The notes under the pieces are model-generated. The model saw only the letters and a list, made by a program, of their open reading frames with translations. It did not search any database and was not told the DNA's origin. Positions 53,917-62,625 of a DNA stretch of 64,000 bases are shown here, piece after piece. Origin of the DNA: Sphingobacterium endophyticum (GTDB taxonomy: Bacteria > Bacteroidota > Bacteroidia > Sphingobacteriales > Sphingobacteriaceae); NCBI RefSeq assembly GCF_009733535.1, contig NZ_SMMI01000003.1, forward strand, positions 584,468 through 648,467. The letters run 5' to 3'. Positions within the stretch are counted from its first letter, which is position 1. Each line of letters opens with the position of its first letter. The position numbers and the translations under genes were made by a program.

Positions 53917-54888
53917 TTAATTTTTAACTAACTTTTTATGCTTGCGTTTAGAAATTTTATCAATGTTCACAGGTTGAGGAACTTTGACGTAATATCCAGT
54001 TCCATCATATTCCCGTTTTCTAGGATGTTCTTTGCAAGTATCCGAACAACATCCATCTAATTCCCATCCACAGTCATCACATTGCGTAAAGTGCTCATTA
54101 CACTCTGGATTCGCACAGTTTATCATTTTCTTCGTCACCTTTCCACAGTTTCTACAGGTAGAAACAACGGACGGATTAACTGAATTGACAGGAACAGTGA
54201 CGCGATTGTCGAAAACATAACAATCTCCTTCAAAATCTTCACCACCCGCTTCTTTTCCGTATTTAATAATACCTCCATGCAGCTGGTAAACATCTTCAAA
54301 TCCTTCTTTCAGCAATAATGCCGATGCCTTTTCACATTTTATACCTCCGGTACAGTAGGTAAGGATTTTCTTACCTTTCAAATGTTCAAGTTCTTTCACT
54401 TTTTCAGGAAACTCACGGAAATTCTCGATGTCCAATGTAACAGCATTCTTAAATTTCCCTACATTATGCTCATAATTTGAACGAACATCCAAAATAACCA
54501 CGTCTTCTTGATCTTTCATCGCCAAGAACTCTTGTGGTTCCAAATGCTTTCCCGTTTGTTTGTTAGGATCAATCTCGGATGGGTTGCGAAGTCCTGAATG
54601 TACGATTTCATCTTTGTAACGACAGTGCATCTTGATAAAGGATAGTTCTTCAACATCATCAATCTTAAATTCTGTTTTTTTGAATCTAGGATCGGCATGA
54701 ATATGCTCCATATATGCTTTAGTGGCCTCTGCTGTTCCAGAAACCGTTCCGTTCAAACCTTCGTCAGCAACGATAATACGTCCAACAAGGCCAAGGGATT
54801 TACAAAATTCTAAATGATCTTCCGCAAATTTTTCTGCGTTCTCGATAGGGCTGTAACAATAGTACAGCAAAGTTTGATATTGTGTCAT
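53917..54888 (-). CDS. trhO: tRNA uridine(34) hydroxylase TrhO
   Basis: TrhO uses O2 to hydroxylate U34 of certain tRNAs (5-hydroxyuridine synthesis). The 323 residues show the N-terminal YceA/UPF0176 domain (GLVGRIIVADEGLNGTVSG), a rhodanese domain (about 125-215) with active Cys in TYCTGGIKCEKAS, and a C-terminal Cys-rich zinc-finger-like tail (CRNCGKVTKKMINCANPEC). Length is typical of the family. Confidence 0.93.
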   Translation of the reverse strand: MTQYQTLLYYCYSPIENAEKFAEDHLEFCKSLGLVGRIIVADEGLNGTVSGTAEATKAYMEHIHADPRFKKTEFKIDDVEELSFIKMHCRYKDEIVHSGLRNPSEIDPNKQTGKHLEPQEFLAMKDQEDVVILDVRSNYEHNVGKFKNAVTLDIENFREFPEKVKELEHLKGKKILTYCTGGIKCEKASALLLKEGFEDVYQLHGGIIKYGKEAGGEDFEGDCYVFDNRVTVPVNSVNPSVVSTCRNCGKVTKKMINCANPECNEHFTQCDDCGWELDGCCSDTCKEHPRKREYDGTGYYVKVPQPVNIDKISKRKHKKLVKN

Positions 54889-54977
54889 ATATTCATTGAT
54901 ACCGCTGCAAACGGCGTTTAATGTTTAAAATTATGATGCAAAGATAAAAAAATTGAACGATCAAAAATTGACTTTCA

Positions 54978-55214
54978 TCACTTTTTGATCAACGGAGTTA
55001 ATAAATATTCAAGGCCATTGAGTTTTATTTCATACAATGTTTCCAACAGAACACCCATTTTCCCAGGTGGAAAACCCTTCTGTTTGAACCAAGCTAAATA
55101 AGGTTCAGGGAGACGAACCAATAGATATCCTTTATATTTTCCAAAAGGCATTCTAAGATTGGCCAACTCAACCAAAATATTGGGATCTAAAAAATTAGTC
55201 TCTTGTTTTGCCAT
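54978..55214 (-). CDS. DUF3820 family small protein
   Basis: The 78 residues include LANLRMPFGKYKGYLLVRLPEPYLAWF, the core of DUF3820, followed by a Gly/Pro turn and helix. The family is small and cytosolic with unknown function. The start overlaps the 3' end of the glycosyltransferase gene by 20 bp on the same strand, so translation is likely coupled. Confidence 0.85.
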   Translation of the reverse strand: MAKQETNFLDPNILVELANLRMPFGKYKGYLLVRLPEPYLAWFKQKGFPPGKMGVLLETLYEIKLNGLEYLLTPLIKK

Positions 55215-55947
55215 TCTTAAAGCGATGTAACAATAAACGCACAGCGATTACACCGTGATTAATTAGGTTCGGAACAAATCCGTAATACTTCTTAAAGATC
55301 TCATATCTTTCTTTCAAGCTCTGATTATGTCTTTGTTGGGACATGCCCCCAACCAAGTATTTCGCAACATATTCCTTTACATTGACCACTTTCTTAGCTT
55401 GTTTAGCCGCACGAATTACCCAGTCGATATCTGAACTTAATTTATATTGTAGATCATAGGGGGAAGTCAAGCTTCTCTTAATATAAATTGCCTGATGGCA
55501 AACATTCATTCCGTATTTAAAGGATTGCCAATCAAAGTGCTCTGGTGTTTTATGCCTACGGTCACCGATGATTTCCCGATCCTCATTGACTAATCTTGTT
55601 TCTCCATAATAGATATCCGCATTGTCTTCATTGCCAAATACCTTTTCCAAAGTATTCGGAGAATAAAGCTCATCTCCTGAATTCAAGAAAAGCACATAAT
55701 CACCTGTAGCTAATGCCAATCCTTTATTCATTGCATCATAAATACCCTGATCCTTTTCAGAAACCAAGATATTGATGCTGTCCTTATATTCTTCAATAAC
55801 CGCTAAGGTTCCATCCGTAGACTTTCCGTCTATAACAATGTATTCAATGTTTGGATAGGTTTGCTCATCAACAGAAGCTAATGTAAAACCGATATCACGA
55901 ACATTATTGTAGACAATGGTAATTATTGAAACCTTAGGATAAGCCAT
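55195..55947 (-). CDS. GT2-family glycosyltransferase
   Basis: Start chosen at ATG 55947 (MAYPKVSIITIVYNN); the longer frame to 56037 adds 30 non-family residues. The 250-residue enzyme shows YVIDGKSTDGT, LNSGDELYSPN (in place of a DxD), a WQSF/Q-type acceptor region and a short basic C-terminus. Related WcaA/WcaE-type enzymes add sugars to surface polysaccharide intermediates. Donor and acceptor unknown. Confidence 0.9.
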   Translation of the reverse strand: MAYPKVSIITIVYNNVRDIGFTLASVDEQTYPNIEYIVIDGKSTDGTLAVIEEYKDSINILVSEKDQGIYDAMNKGLALATGDYVLFLNSGDELYSPNTLEKVFGNEDNADIYYGETRLVNEDREIIGDRRHKTPEHFDWQSFKYGMNVCHQAIYIKRSLTSPYDLQYKLSSDIDWVIRAAKQAKKVVNVKEYVAKYLVGGMSQQRHNQSLKERYEIFKKYYGFVPNLINHGVIAVRLLLHRFKNGKTRD

Positions 55948-56161
55948 GCTTAAGGAATTATTAATATGAGTTAACAACGCAAAAATAGGCATTTGATTAC
56001 AATTAACGCCATATAAAAGTGTTTCAAAATTTTGCAATCAGGATAATTTCTCAAGGCCAATTGTTAAAAGCTCCTTAAATTTTCAGGTTGAATGCGTAGC
56101 TAAATAAAATTAATTGTACTTTAAGTGCATAATATTAACAATTGAATAAACTTAAGCCCAA

Positions 56162-56854
56162 ATGTCAAAACTGAAGAAGGCTATCTTGTCCTATTTCCCG
56201 ATTCATAAATTCTTTCATGCACGATCATTCTCACAAGAAGGAGAAGATATGGTTCTTCGTGGTTTCTATGAAGGGCGAAAAAACTATAAAGGATTTTATG
56301 TTGATGTTGGGGCACACCATCCTTATCGGTTTTCCAATACCAATTACTTTTATAAAAAAGGCTGGCGCGGCATTAACATTGAGCCTTCTCCAGAAGCTAT
56401 GAAATGGTTCAATTGGTTTCGAAGCAAAGATGTTAATTTAAACATCGGAATTAGTGAAAGCCCGCAGGAATTAACCTATTATTGCTTTAATGAACCTGCA
56501 TTGAATGGTTTTTCAAAAGAAATTTCCGAAAGACGAGATGGATTGAATGCAAGGTACCATTTAACAAAAACTATCCCTGTTCCCACCTTACCTTTAAAAG
56601 ATGTTCTGCAAAAACATGTTCCGAAAGGCAAAAAGATCGATTTCTTATCTGTAGATGCTGAAGGTTTTGACTTGATTGTTCTCAACAGCAATGATTGGCA
56701 ACAATATAGGCCGACCTATGTATTGGTTGAAGAAGAGCTGGCTATTGCTGACTTAAATAAATCTGAGGTTTTTCAGCTGATGCTACAAAAAGGGTATGCC
56801 TTAGTTGCCAAAACGAAGAGAACATTATTCTTTAAAAATCTGGATGAAAACTAA
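56162..56854 (+). CDS. FkbM-family methyltransferase
   Basis: The 230 residues form a SAM-binding Rossmann fold: GFYVDVGAHHPYRFSN (motif I region), INIEPSP (acidic motif II), NIGISESPQELTYY, and DFLSVDAEGFDLIVL (FkbM signature). These enzymes O-methylate sugars or glycan ends. The last 4 bp overlap the end of the convergent glycosyltransferase gene, so the pair is packed tail to tail. Confidence 0.92.
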   Translation: MSKLKKAILSYFPIHKFFHARSFSQEGEDMVLRGFYEGRKNYKGFYVDVGAHHPYRFSNTNYFYKKGWRGINIEPSPEAMKWFNWFRSKDVNLNIGISESPQELTYYCFNEPALNGFSKEISERRDGLNARYHLTKTIPVPTLPLKDVLQKHVPKGKKIDFLSVDAEGFDLIVLNSNDWQQYRPTYVLVEEELAIADLNKSEVFQLMLQKGYALVAKTKRTLFFKNLDEN

Positions 56855-57774
56855 GATTTAACCTTACGCATTTTACGTTCTAGGATTTTCTTTTCAAGGA
56901 ATTTGGCGAGCCTTTCAAAAAATGTCCCTTTACGATTCTTATAAAAATGCTTGATTGCAGCTAATGCTAAAGGATCTTCCTCAACAATGACCGGAAATTT
57001 ACGAACTGGTTTTTTTGATAGCTCAACGCGATACACTTTATCGACATCCGAGTGAGTACCAGAACCATCTGTACCGGTATTTTGGATAAAAGAAAATCGA
57101 GGGTATAAGGCTAACCCGCCTTTATTATATATGGATAAGTACCATCGAATGGCCCATGAATTAATCTTTCCAGCTTTAAATTGCTTCACCTGTTTCCAAA
57201 AATTTTCAGTCCCATCGACACTAAATGCCTTCCTATCTCTACGCTTAAAATCTTTGGTCAATTCTTCAATATCAGGGTTAAAATGCTTCCAGGCTCTATC
57301 CCATGTCGCCCAACCCCAACTATTCGCTACCCGAAAGAAAAAGGATTGTGGCAATTTCTTGGGTTTTTCAACCGGATACATATATCCCGAGATTTCCATC
57401 ACCTTTTCCTGATCCTGGTACTGGTTTAAAGCATCATTGAAATACTGTAGCGCATATGCTGATGTCTCCAGGTCATCTTCAAGTACGATAATCCGTCCAT
57501 GTTTCTGAACGACTTGAGTAACCCCTTCAATGATACTGTTTGCAAGCCCCTTATTCTGAGACCTCTCAATAATGTAGATATGCTTAAATTTCCATGGCTC
57601 CCGTATGATGGAACGTACCTGATTGACAGCATCCACATGCTGGGCATTCTTTGCCCCATCTGAAAAAATATAAATATCAGACTCTTCAGCTAAGGTGTTC
57701 GCCTCTAGAGCAGTTAAGGTCTTACGGGTATGAACGGGTCTATTATAAACAAATAAAGCGATTGGTGCTAACAT
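56851..57774 (-). CDS. glycosyltransferase (GT2/GNT-I-like)
   Basis: The 307 residues begin PIALFVYNRPVHTRKTLTAL. The metal motif is VLEDDLETS, and a WGWATWDRAW box is typical of a bacterial glycosyltransferase group related to GNT-I. A long basic C-terminal tail (KKILERKMRKVKS) could bind membrane. Donor and acceptor unknown. It is tail-to-tail with the FkbM gene and head-to-head with the flippase gene. Confidence 0.87.
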   Translation of the reverse strand: MLAPIALFVYNRPVHTRKTLTALEANTLAEESDIYIFSDGAKNAQHVDAVNQVRSIIREPWKFKHIYIIERSQNKGLANSIIEGVTQVVQKHGRIIVLEDDLETSAYALQYFNDALNQYQDQEKVMEISGYMYPVEKPKKLPQSFFFRVANSWGWATWDRAWKHFNPDIEELTKDFKRRDRKAFSVDGTENFWKQVKQFKAGKINSWAIRWYLSIYNKGGLALYPRFSFIQNTGTDGSGTHSDVDKVYRVELSKKPVRKFPVIVEEDPLALAAIKHFYKNRKGTFFERLAKFLEKKILERKMRKVKS

Positions 57775-57899
57775 GTAATAAGGAAAATCAAACTAATTCT
57801 AAATCAAATATATGAGTAAATCCTGTAAAGCATTAAGTATAATGCTTTTTTCTTATTCTGTACAAGAATCTTTCCTAAATTTGCTGATTAATCAAATAC

Positions 57900-59354
57900 A
57901 TGAGCGAAAACACTAAAAACATCACCTTAAAGGGACTCTTCTGGAATGCCTTAGATCGCTTTGGTAATCAGGCAATCGTTACTATTGTATTGATTATCAC
58001 CGGCAGAATACTTCTGCCTGAGGATTTTGGTATCGTTGGGATGCTTGCTATTTTTAGTGTCATTGCAACCTCATTTGTGGATAGCGGACTGGCTACTTCA
58101 CTAGTCAGAACCAAGGTTGTTGATGAAAAAGACTACTCCAGCATGTTTGTTTTCAACCTTGCAATAAGTTCAATCCTCTATCTGATCCTATTTTTTGCCG
58201 CTCCATATATCGAGGCCTACAATGGAGTTCCAGGATTAGCGCTATATGCTCGGGTTTTATTTCTTCAGATTATTGTGCATTCATTTGGAATTGTACAGTA
58301 TGTTAAAATTTTAAAGAACTTTCAATTCAATATTACCGCGAGGATTAACTTGCTGTCGATCTTCTTTTCCAGTATCATCGTAATTACCTTAGCATTATTG
58401 GGATTTGGCGTCTGGGCATTGATCCTACAGCCCCTATTATATACTGTTTTTAGAACGGTTATGTTGTGGATTTGGGGAGACTGGAAATTAAATTTAACCT
58501 ATAGCACAGCATCTCTAAAAACTCATTTTTCATTTTCTCTATCCTACATGGTTTCCAATATGATTGGAAAAATACTTTCTCCTTTCTATTCTTCTTTTAT
58601 TGGAAAGCATTTTGGGACAATGGAAGCAGGATATTATTATAATGGAAATAAATGGGGAGAAACACCTGGGCAAATGATTACAGCAATTATTCAAGGAACC
58701 ACTCTATCTACGCTGACGCCCATACAGGATGATTTACCTAGATTTTTAAATGCATGCCGTAAATCCATGTCCTCCTTAGCTTTTATACTGGTTCCCGTTA
58801 GTTTTTTAGCAATTTGTGTTGCAAAACCTGCCTTTGTGGTTGTCCTAACTGAAAAATGGCTTCCTTCCGTAGTTTTGTTTCAATTGTTATGTTTTGCAGG
58901 CTTATTCACCTCTTTTACTGACCTCAACGCAAATTTTTTAAGCATCAAGGGCCGTTCGAAATACTTCCTAAGTTTAGAAATAATTAAAATATCCCTAGCA
59001 TTTATCATTCTATTTTTTACCTATAAACAAGGATTGGTTGCAATCGCTTCAGGCTTAATCATCGTGCGAATTATCTGCTATATTATCGCAAGTATCATGA
59101 GCGCAAAAGTGTATGGTTACAATCTATTATTGCAAACAAAAGATCTAGCCCCATCATTTATCATTTCTGCCATTGCGGCATCTGTTGCCTATCTCCCTCT
59201 TTACTTCAACCTTATCTCCCAATATACCCTATTGGTCATCATACAAAGCCTTATCTTCGTAATTATATATATAGGAGCCAATCATTTGTTGAAAAATGAA
59301 ATCTGGTTAGAGGTCTTGGGATTAATAAAAAAGAAGTTAATTAAGAAACATTAA
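57900..59354 (+). CDS. Wzx/WzxC-like lipopolysaccharide O-unit flippase
   Basis: The 484-residue MOP-superfamily protein has about 12-14 hydrophobic helices. The N-terminus (TLKGLFWNALDRFGNQAIV, LPEDFGIVGMLAIF) matches the WzxC-type group. It moves undecaprenyl-linked oligosaccharides across the inner membrane. It overlaps the next gene by 1 bp (TAATG), indicating translational coupling with the asparagine-synthase-like gene. Confidence 0.92.
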   Translation: MSENTKNITLKGLFWNALDRFGNQAIVTIVLIITGRILLPEDFGIVGMLAIFSVIATSFVDSGLATSLVRTKVVDEKDYSSMFVFNLAISSILYLILFFAAPYIEAYNGVPGLALYARVLFLQIIVHSFGIVQYVKILKNFQFNITARINLLSIFFSSIIVITLALLGFGVWALILQPLLYTVFRTVMLWIWGDWKLNLTYSTASLKTHFSFSLSYMVSNMIGKILSPFYSSFIGKHFGTMEAGYYYNGNKWGETPGQMITAIIQGTTLSTLTPIQDDLPRFLNACRKSMSSLAFILVPVSFLAICVAKPAFVVVLTEKWLPSVVLFQLLCFAGLFTSFTDLNANFLSIKGRSKYFLSLEIIKISLAFIILFFTYKQGLVAIASGLIIVRIICYIIASIMSAKVYGYNLLLQTKDLAPSFIISAIAASVAYLPLYFNLISQYTLLVIIQSLIFVIIYIGANHLLKNEIWLEVLGLIKKKLIKKH

Positions 59355-60727
59355 TGGAAGTAGCAAAAGGAAATTGGGTAGGTTATCAAACCGTATTTTA
59401 CAATTTAAATACTGGAAAATACAGCCATGACATCAATGATGTCATTGACTATGCCAATTTAGAAATTGATCTTGAGGGCTTAGCTGCTTATCTGGATTTT
59501 GGATATAGTGTTTTTGGTCATACAGCTGTTAAGAATGTCCAATATCTTTTGCCCAACCAAGTTCTATCTCTCAAAGATGGGAAACTTAGCATATCTGAAA
59601 CTGAGGACAAGACCATACAATTACTTGCTAAGGAAACGAAAGAAGATGATGTGCTTGGAAAAATCAGCGACGCTGTTAACAACTGGGCAGACAGCTTTAA
59701 AGACGATATTTTAATTCCTACCAGTGGAGGATTTGATTCCAGGTTAATGAACGTATTGATCAAGGATAAATCAAGAATCCATGCCTATACCTACGGGACA
59801 TCCCTTAATCAGGATGAATCGAGAGAATCGGTTTACGCAGGTTTACTTTCCGAGAGACTTGGAACTCAGTGGAAGCGAATTCCATTGGGAAAATTCAACG
59901 TCTATATGAACAAATGGTACGATCAGTTTGGTCCGGCGGTCGCTGCATCCGGCACCTATCATATGGAGTTTTATGACAAAATCAAGAGTCTCGAATCCGG
60001 AAATCCAATGCATTTACTAAGTGGTATAATTGGTGACGCTTGGGCGGGGGCTGTAAAAGTGCCTTTGATAGACAGCGCAGCGTCTTATAGAACTTTAGGT
60101 TATACCCATGGAATGAGTGCTGACTCTAAACTGGCAATGAATGTGGATTATACCAACATTGTAGAACCTATTTTTGATAAGCAAAAAGATCATCTCAAAT
60201 CACCTGACTTCCGAATTATCACAGCCATGCGAACAAAAATGATGATGTTGCAATATCTTATTTCCGTACCCTCCAAAATGGGATACCCTGGATATTCGCC
60301 ATTCGTCGACGAAGATATTGCATTAGCAATGTTAAATTTACCTGTAGCAAGAAAGGAAAATAGAGCATGGCAAAGAGATTTCTTTAAAAAGAATAATTTA
60401 CTGTTCGAGGAAGAAAAGCATAAATATACCTATCAGAATAGCCTCAACTATTATGCATTACTGAACGAGCGATTAGATCCTTTGGATGAAAACTTGCTCC
60501 GAGAGGTTTTAAATCCGGAATATTTACAGTGGATCAACCAGAAAATAATGCATATCGGTCCAAAAGAAAAAATCTTCCAAACCTTAATGCATACGCCAAA
60601 AGTAAAAGGAGTTCTGAAGCTCCTTGGAGCTAAAAATGAATTACTGAATGCATATTTTGCTTATATTACCATAAAGCCAATTGAAACGCTATTGTTGAAA
60701 AGAAATGCTGCCCATGTCCAATCATAA
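59354..60727 (+). CDS. asparagine-synthase-like PP-loop protein without glutaminase nucleophile
   Basis: The 457 residues have a degenerate N-terminal half (YLDFGYSVFGHTAVKNVQYLLPNQ is the tail of the glutaminase-like domain), but no Cys at position 2, so it cannot use glutamine by the usual route. The synthetase half has the ATP-pyrophosphatase loop PTSGGFDSRL and PGYSPFVDED. It probably forms an amide or adenylates a carboxyl group using free ammonia or an amine. Located between a flippase and a CapA-like gene, it is likely to modify a surface glycan. Exact substrate unknown. Confidence 0.75.
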   Translation: MEVAKGNWVGYQTVFYNLNTGKYSHDINDVIDYANLEIDLEGLAAYLDFGYSVFGHTAVKNVQYLLPNQVLSLKDGKLSISETEDKTIQLLAKETKEDDVLGKISDAVNNWADSFKDDILIPTSGGFDSRLMNVLIKDKSRIHAYTYGTSLNQDESRESVYAGLLSERLGTQWKRIPLGKFNVYMNKWYDQFGPAVAASGTYHMEFYDKIKSLESGNPMHLLSGIIGDAWAGAVKVPLIDSAASYRTLGYTHGMSADSKLAMNVDYTNIVEPIFDKQKDHLKSPDFRIITAMRTKMMMLQYLISVPSKMGYPGYSPFVDEDIALAMLNLPVARKENRAWQRDFFKKNNLLFEEEKHKYTYQNSLNYYALLNERLDPLDENLLREVLNPEYLQWINQKIMHIGPKEKIFQTLMHTPKVKGVLKLLGAKNELLNAYFAYITIKPIETLLLKRNAAHVQS

Positions 60728-61826
60728 ATTTGTTTTTGCCGGAGACATCGTGTGTGAGAAACAGCCCATATTCTCTTCCGGAATAAAGGAGCTGTTTGAA
60801 TCAGCTATCGTTAAATCCTGCAATTTTGAAGCTCCATTAAAAGGATTTGGACAGGCTATTAAAAAAACTGGCCCACATGTATCTCAAAATAGAGATGCTG
60901 CCAAATGGGTGAAAGAACTAGGCTTTAACTTCTTTTCCCTTGCAAACAACCATATCAATGACTATGGCAAAGAAGCTCTGTTAAATACAATGGAGCAGTT
61001 TCCAAAATCAGAAATAATAGGAGTTGGCAACGAAGAAGAAGCCTACGCAATGCAGGTAAGAACTAAGGATGGCGTAAGCTACGGTTTCTTGGCATACGGA
61101 GAGAATGGTTATGGGGCATTAAATGGAGACCGTGAATTTGGACATGCTTGGATCAACGCTAAAAGAGTCAATCAAGATATCTTAACGTATAAAAATCAGG
61201 TGGATGTATTAATCGTGCAGATTCATGCCGGAGTAGAATTATTGGATGTTCCTATTCCCGAATGGAAAAATAGATATCATGAATTGATAGATCTTGGCGT
61301 CGACGTTATTGTCGCACATCACCCCCATATCGTTCAAGGAATAGAAGAATATCAAGGAAAGCTAATTGCCTATAGCTTAGGTAACTTTTATTTTGACTAT
61401 CCCGCTAATCACCCTCAATGGAATACAGGAGGGGTATTGGAATTGAATTTTCAAGACAAAGAACTCAAATCCTACAATTTGCATATAATCGAGAAGAAGG
61501 ATCAAACCATTGAATTAAATGAGCTTGAATTTTCTAGAGATTTTGTAGCACCCCTCTCACAAAAACTGAACAGTAAGGATTACGAAGAATATGTCAACCA
61601 AAAAGCTGTCGAAGATTGGGAGAAGCACCATGCATCTTATTACGCAAAACCCTTTAACGGTCTTTCAGATTACAGTTTGAAAAAATTATTGAAGCATGCC
61701 AAGCGAACTCTTTTTAACCGAGGAATTGATTATAATTTAATCTGGCACAATCTATTTATCGAAAGCAACAAATGGCTCGTTGAGAGAGCCATTCGTGAAA
61801 AAACTTTTGGTAAAAACCAGCATTAA
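60714..61826 (+). CDS. CapA-family metallophosphatase-like protein
   Basis: The 370-residue protein starts within the previous gene (ATG 60714; ATG 60705 is an alternative). PGA_cap motifs are FAGDIV, NFEAPL, SLANNHINDYG, VQIHAGVEL and VIVAHHPHIVQGIE with YSLGNFYFDYP. CapA proteins are calcineurin-like enzymes known from poly-gamma-glutamate capsules, but no CapB/CapC is present. No signal peptide is seen, so a cytosolic role is likely here. The frame ends 4 bp inside the convergent DeoR gene. Confidence 0.87.
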   Translation: MSNHKFVFAGDIVCEKQPIFSSGIKELFESAIVKSCNFEAPLKGFGQAIKKTGPHVSQNRDAAKWVKELGFNFFSLANNHINDYGKEALLNTMEQFPKSEIIGVGNEEEAYAMQVRTKDGVSYGFLAYGENGYGALNGDREFGHAWINAKRVNQDILTYKNQVDVLIVQIHAGVELLDVPIPEWKNRYHELIDLGVDVIVAHHPHIVQGIEEYQGKLIAYSLGNFYFDYPANHPQWNTGGVLELNFQDKELKSYNLHIIEKKDQTIELNELEFSRDFVAPLSQKLNSKDYEEYVNQKAVEDWEKHHASYYAKPFNGLSDYSLKKLLKHAKRTLFNRGIDYNLIWHNLFIESNKWLVERAIREKTFGKNQH

Positions 61827-62566
61827 ATCACTGTTACCTGTTTGCTAAATTCTTCCAAACTTGGATGCTTAGGATTTAAATCGGTAATTAAATAGGTGAT
61901 ATCCTTAAGTTGACAAACTCGAAGTTTCTGATTTGAATTCAATTTTTCAACAATACTCAAAACTCCTAATTTTTGAGAACTTTTAATCATTGCCTTTTTT
62001 ATCTGTACGACTTCCCAATCTGAGTCAGTAATTCCTTCTTCTACGGAAAGACTATTTGTACCTAATAAACATAAGTCAACTTTGATGTCTGAGAGCTCGT
62101 TGATTACTTGCGAACCTGAAACTACGTTTGTATTTCTTGATAATTTCCCTCCCAATAAGAAAACCTCTAAATTCTCCTTCTCAGCAAGTTCTAGAGCAAC
62201 CAAAGGACTGATGGTAAAGAATGTACATTGAATATCTTTTGGTACTAGGCGTGCTAACTCTATCATACTTGTCCCGCCACCAACTAGTATATTCATCCCG
62301 CTTTGAATTAAGGAAATCGCTTTAGAGGCAATCTCTTTCTTCGCCTCTTTAGCATAAACATTTCCTTCTTGAAATGGATACTGAAAGGACTTTGACAACG
62401 CACCACCATATACCTTAAGTACCTTTCCACTTTCCGCCAATTCGTTCAAGTCTCTACGAATGGTATCTTCTGAAACATTCAATTGCACGCTCAAATCTGA
62501 GGACAGAACTTTATTGTGTATATTAATTTGGTGAATAATATAGGCTTGCCTTTCTTCTTTTAACAT
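61823..62566 (-). CDS. DeoR/GlpR-family transcriptional regulator
   Basis: The 247 residues have an N-terminal winged HTH (RQAYIIHQINIHNKVLSSDLSVQLNVSEDTIRRDLNEL) and a sugar-phosphate-sensing DeoRC domain (VGGGTSMIELARLVP, LLGTNSLSVEEGITDSDWE, SSQKLGVL). It probably represses sugar-use genes and is released by a sugar phosphate. Target unknown; no sugar operon is next to it. Confidence 0.92.
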   Translation of the reverse strand: MLKEERQAYIIHQINIHNKVLSSDLSVQLNVSEDTIRRDLNELAESGKVLKVYGGALSKSFQYPFQEGNVYAKEAKKEIASKAISLIQSGMNILVGGGTSMIELARLVPKDIQCTFFTISPLVALELAEKENLEVFLLGGKLSRNTNVVSGSQVINELSDIKVDLCLLGTNSLSVEEGITDSDWEVVQIKKAMIKSSQKLGVLSIVEKLNSNQKLRVCQLKDITYLITDLNPKHPSLEEFSKQVTVI

Positions 62567-62625
62567 AGTTTAAAGTCAATTTTGTATCTAAAAATATAAA
62601 ATAAATAAGAGTTTCCACATTCTTT

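Noticed and set aside
60714..61826. Poly-gamma-glutamate capsule operon
   Set aside because: Only a CapA-like protein is present; no CapB ligase or CapC, and the neighbours are glycan genes.
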